Below the pieces are notes generated by a model. That model did no database searches and was not told the DNA's origin. It saw only the letters and a list, made by a program, of their open reading frames with translations. Positions 62,175 to 64,000 of a stretch of 64,000 nt of DNA are shown here, in pieces (position 1 is the stretch's first letter; the number at the start of each line of letters is the position of its first letter). Source of the stretch: Echinometra lucunter (taxonomy: Eukaryota > Echinodermata > Echinoidea > Camarodonta > Echinometridae); NCBI GenBank assembly GCA_029962745.1, contig CM057167.1, positions 17,844,184-17,908,183 of the forward strand. Direction: 5' to 3'. Made by a program: the position numbers and the translations under genes.

Positions 62175-62635
62175 CTGTACAGAGAGAGAAAAAGGATGCA
62201 CAGAAGATACCGGTAATATAATATTCATGATTGTATTAAACTGAAACGTTAATATTTCCCTCCATTTGAAAAAAAAAGCATTAATGTAATATGTAATATA
62301 TGTAAAACAGGTATTCATAGTCTAAATAACAACAACTACAAAACCCCAAAGAATGTCTCATTTTCTTAATAATTAGATAATTGAGTGCAATGTAGAAAAC
62401 AGGTATGTACTAAAGCCACATACAGAGTATATTGGGTAGATCATGTGAATAAAATCACAGATTTCTAGCTCAAGACTGTCAAAAATAGTAGGACTATCTT
62501 GTGTGTTAAAAAATAATGGTACAGATAATTCCCTTTCTTTTTTAATAAACCAAAAGGAAAAGTTAGATGCAGGATGAATCATGAGAGCTCGACAAACACA
62601 GGGCAGAGTGAGATAAAAAAGGAGGTTGGAGAGAA

Positions 62636-62674
<39 letters not shown>

Positions 62675-64000
62675 GAGGGAGAGAGGGGTAGTGAAAAGAG
62701 ATATACAGTAAGGAGTATTAGGACAAAGAAGTTGTAAAAAGAGGGAAAGACCGGAAGATACGATACTGCACTTTTGAGAGAGAGAGCATTCACCTTCATT
62801 CATCCTGCTACATTGAACAATGTGTGCATCCAGGCATCAGGTGCATGATGGGTAATCGTAATCATTACCAGCTTAATTTCATCACATACATAATTTAGAA
62901 TATTACAGATATGAATGTCACTCATCACCTAAATGACCTCATTAAGAAGGTAGTTCAACTCAGTTTCTCCACTTACATGCCGCATACAAATATCTCTGTC
63001 TTATCAGATAGATGTCTAATGCACACTGTATACATGTACATGATAATCAGAAAGGCAATCAAGCATGTTTGTAATTCATTGAAGAAAAGAACAATATTTT
63101 TAATGTTAATGATAATGTGATTGTATATTTGATGAAGATATATTCTTCTATGAAGGTCTGCAATTTAAGATACAACACTTTACCAAATGCAGTGTGCATT
63201 CAAAAATAGGACTGAAGAAAAAAAAAAACCCAAGAAGTTCTTAATCACTATAATTGGTCAATTTTGCAAAAAAAAAATAAGACTAAAGAAAAAAAAGTTG
63301 TTCATCCCTATAAGTGGAAATGATGACATAGAGTACATGCATCCTAAGCAGGTCTTGCAGCCAACGGGCTCTTAATTCTCCATTGAGTTTTGTTCTTCTC
63401 TTTCCATCCCTCTCTCTTTCTTGCTCTGTTTCTATCTTTCCTCTTAACACTATATTCGTATGGGGAAGTCACATATTCTGTATGTCATAATGTTACTGTT
63501 TGTATTTATATACCTTATCCTAAGATTCCAAGCCTCTGATTGGTCAAAGAGGCAGTCATGGAAACCACTAGCTGACTGCCGGGCATATAGCAAAAAAACT
63601 AATGACTGGGCATGATAGTTCAACCTCCGTGTACAATACATAAGTACATGGTTTGTTACGCGCTAGCTCTAGAGAAGTAGGCAGGGCAAGATGCGCGTAA
63701 GTATCTGTGCGCGTAATAGCTGTATCGTCACATATTAATAGTTTTTTTTTTTTATGTTATCCTCGATCTACTTACTTTATGATAGATTATTCATATTCAT
63801 ATTCATCTACATGTACATGTATATGTGATTTTAACTTGCACATGTATGTGATTTTAGTTTGTGATTTTCATATGTACACAAGACAAGTATCGGTCTACGG
63901 ACCATTTGTTCTTTTTGTTTTTATAGTTTTATTTTTTTCTGTATTGCAGGCTCAAAAATTTATTTTTCTTCATGTGGATAACATTTTTTTTTATACTTAT
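62175..64000. other. Probable intron or upstream region of the unrecognised minus-strand gene
   Basis: AT-rich with GA and homopolymer runs; no further exon is convincing. Confidence 0.4.
62630..62675 (+). repeat. (GA)n microsatellite
   Basis: GA run with AAAG interruptions. Confidence 0.85.

Overview
The window is animal genomic DNA, AT-rich and intron-rich, with dense short DNA transposons, SINEs, microsatellites and homopolymer runs. The genes, plus tandem-repeat elements ending in an ACGG-type microsatellite, suggest a marine invertebrate deuterostome, most likely an echinoderm; this is inference because no species marker is visible. A run of exactly 500 N (41001-41500) marks a scaffold gap.

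Three conserved genes can be modelled exon by exon, and splice phases agree across every junction. (1) DCAF13 (minus, 2225-7407): the first six exons of a WD40 nucleolar protein; the 3' part lies left of the window. (2) DLEC1/CFAP81 (minus, 9662-38316): 29 coding exons encoding about 1,760-1,780 residues of ASH/MSP-type domains, a motile-cilium protein; only the extreme 5' end is unresolved. (3) ORC2 (plus, 42832-55645): a complete origin recognition complex subunit 2 gene in which the acidic second coding exon is tandemly duplicated. DLEC1 and ORC2 diverge from a common 4.5 kb intergenic region; DCAF13 lies downstream of DLEC1 on the same strand. A fourth, unrecognised minus-strand gene contributes one C-terminal exon at 61944-62174.

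The rest is largely mobile DNA. Two nearly identical 1.2 kb tandem-repeat elements lie near the two ends of the window in the same orientation (1-1260 and 57010-58186). Two further families with the same design (about 145-151 bp monomers plus a GGAC-type microsatellite) lie in DLEC1 introns. All three families carry direct repeats of TGACCT, the nuclear-receptor half-site. DLEC1 intron 19 holds a 2.76 kb hAT-like element nested in one of these arrays. Other recognisable insertions are a CACTA-type palindrome, a hAT element with a perfect 8-bp target duplication, TA- and TTAA-flanked elements, tRNA-derived SINEs and a non-LTR reverse transcriptase fragment. The ORC2 duplication acts as a chronometer: each copy carries insertions missing from the other.

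The genes have separate housekeeping (DCAF13: ribosome biogenesis; ORC2: replication licensing) and ciliary (DLEC1) roles and do not form a functional cluster.
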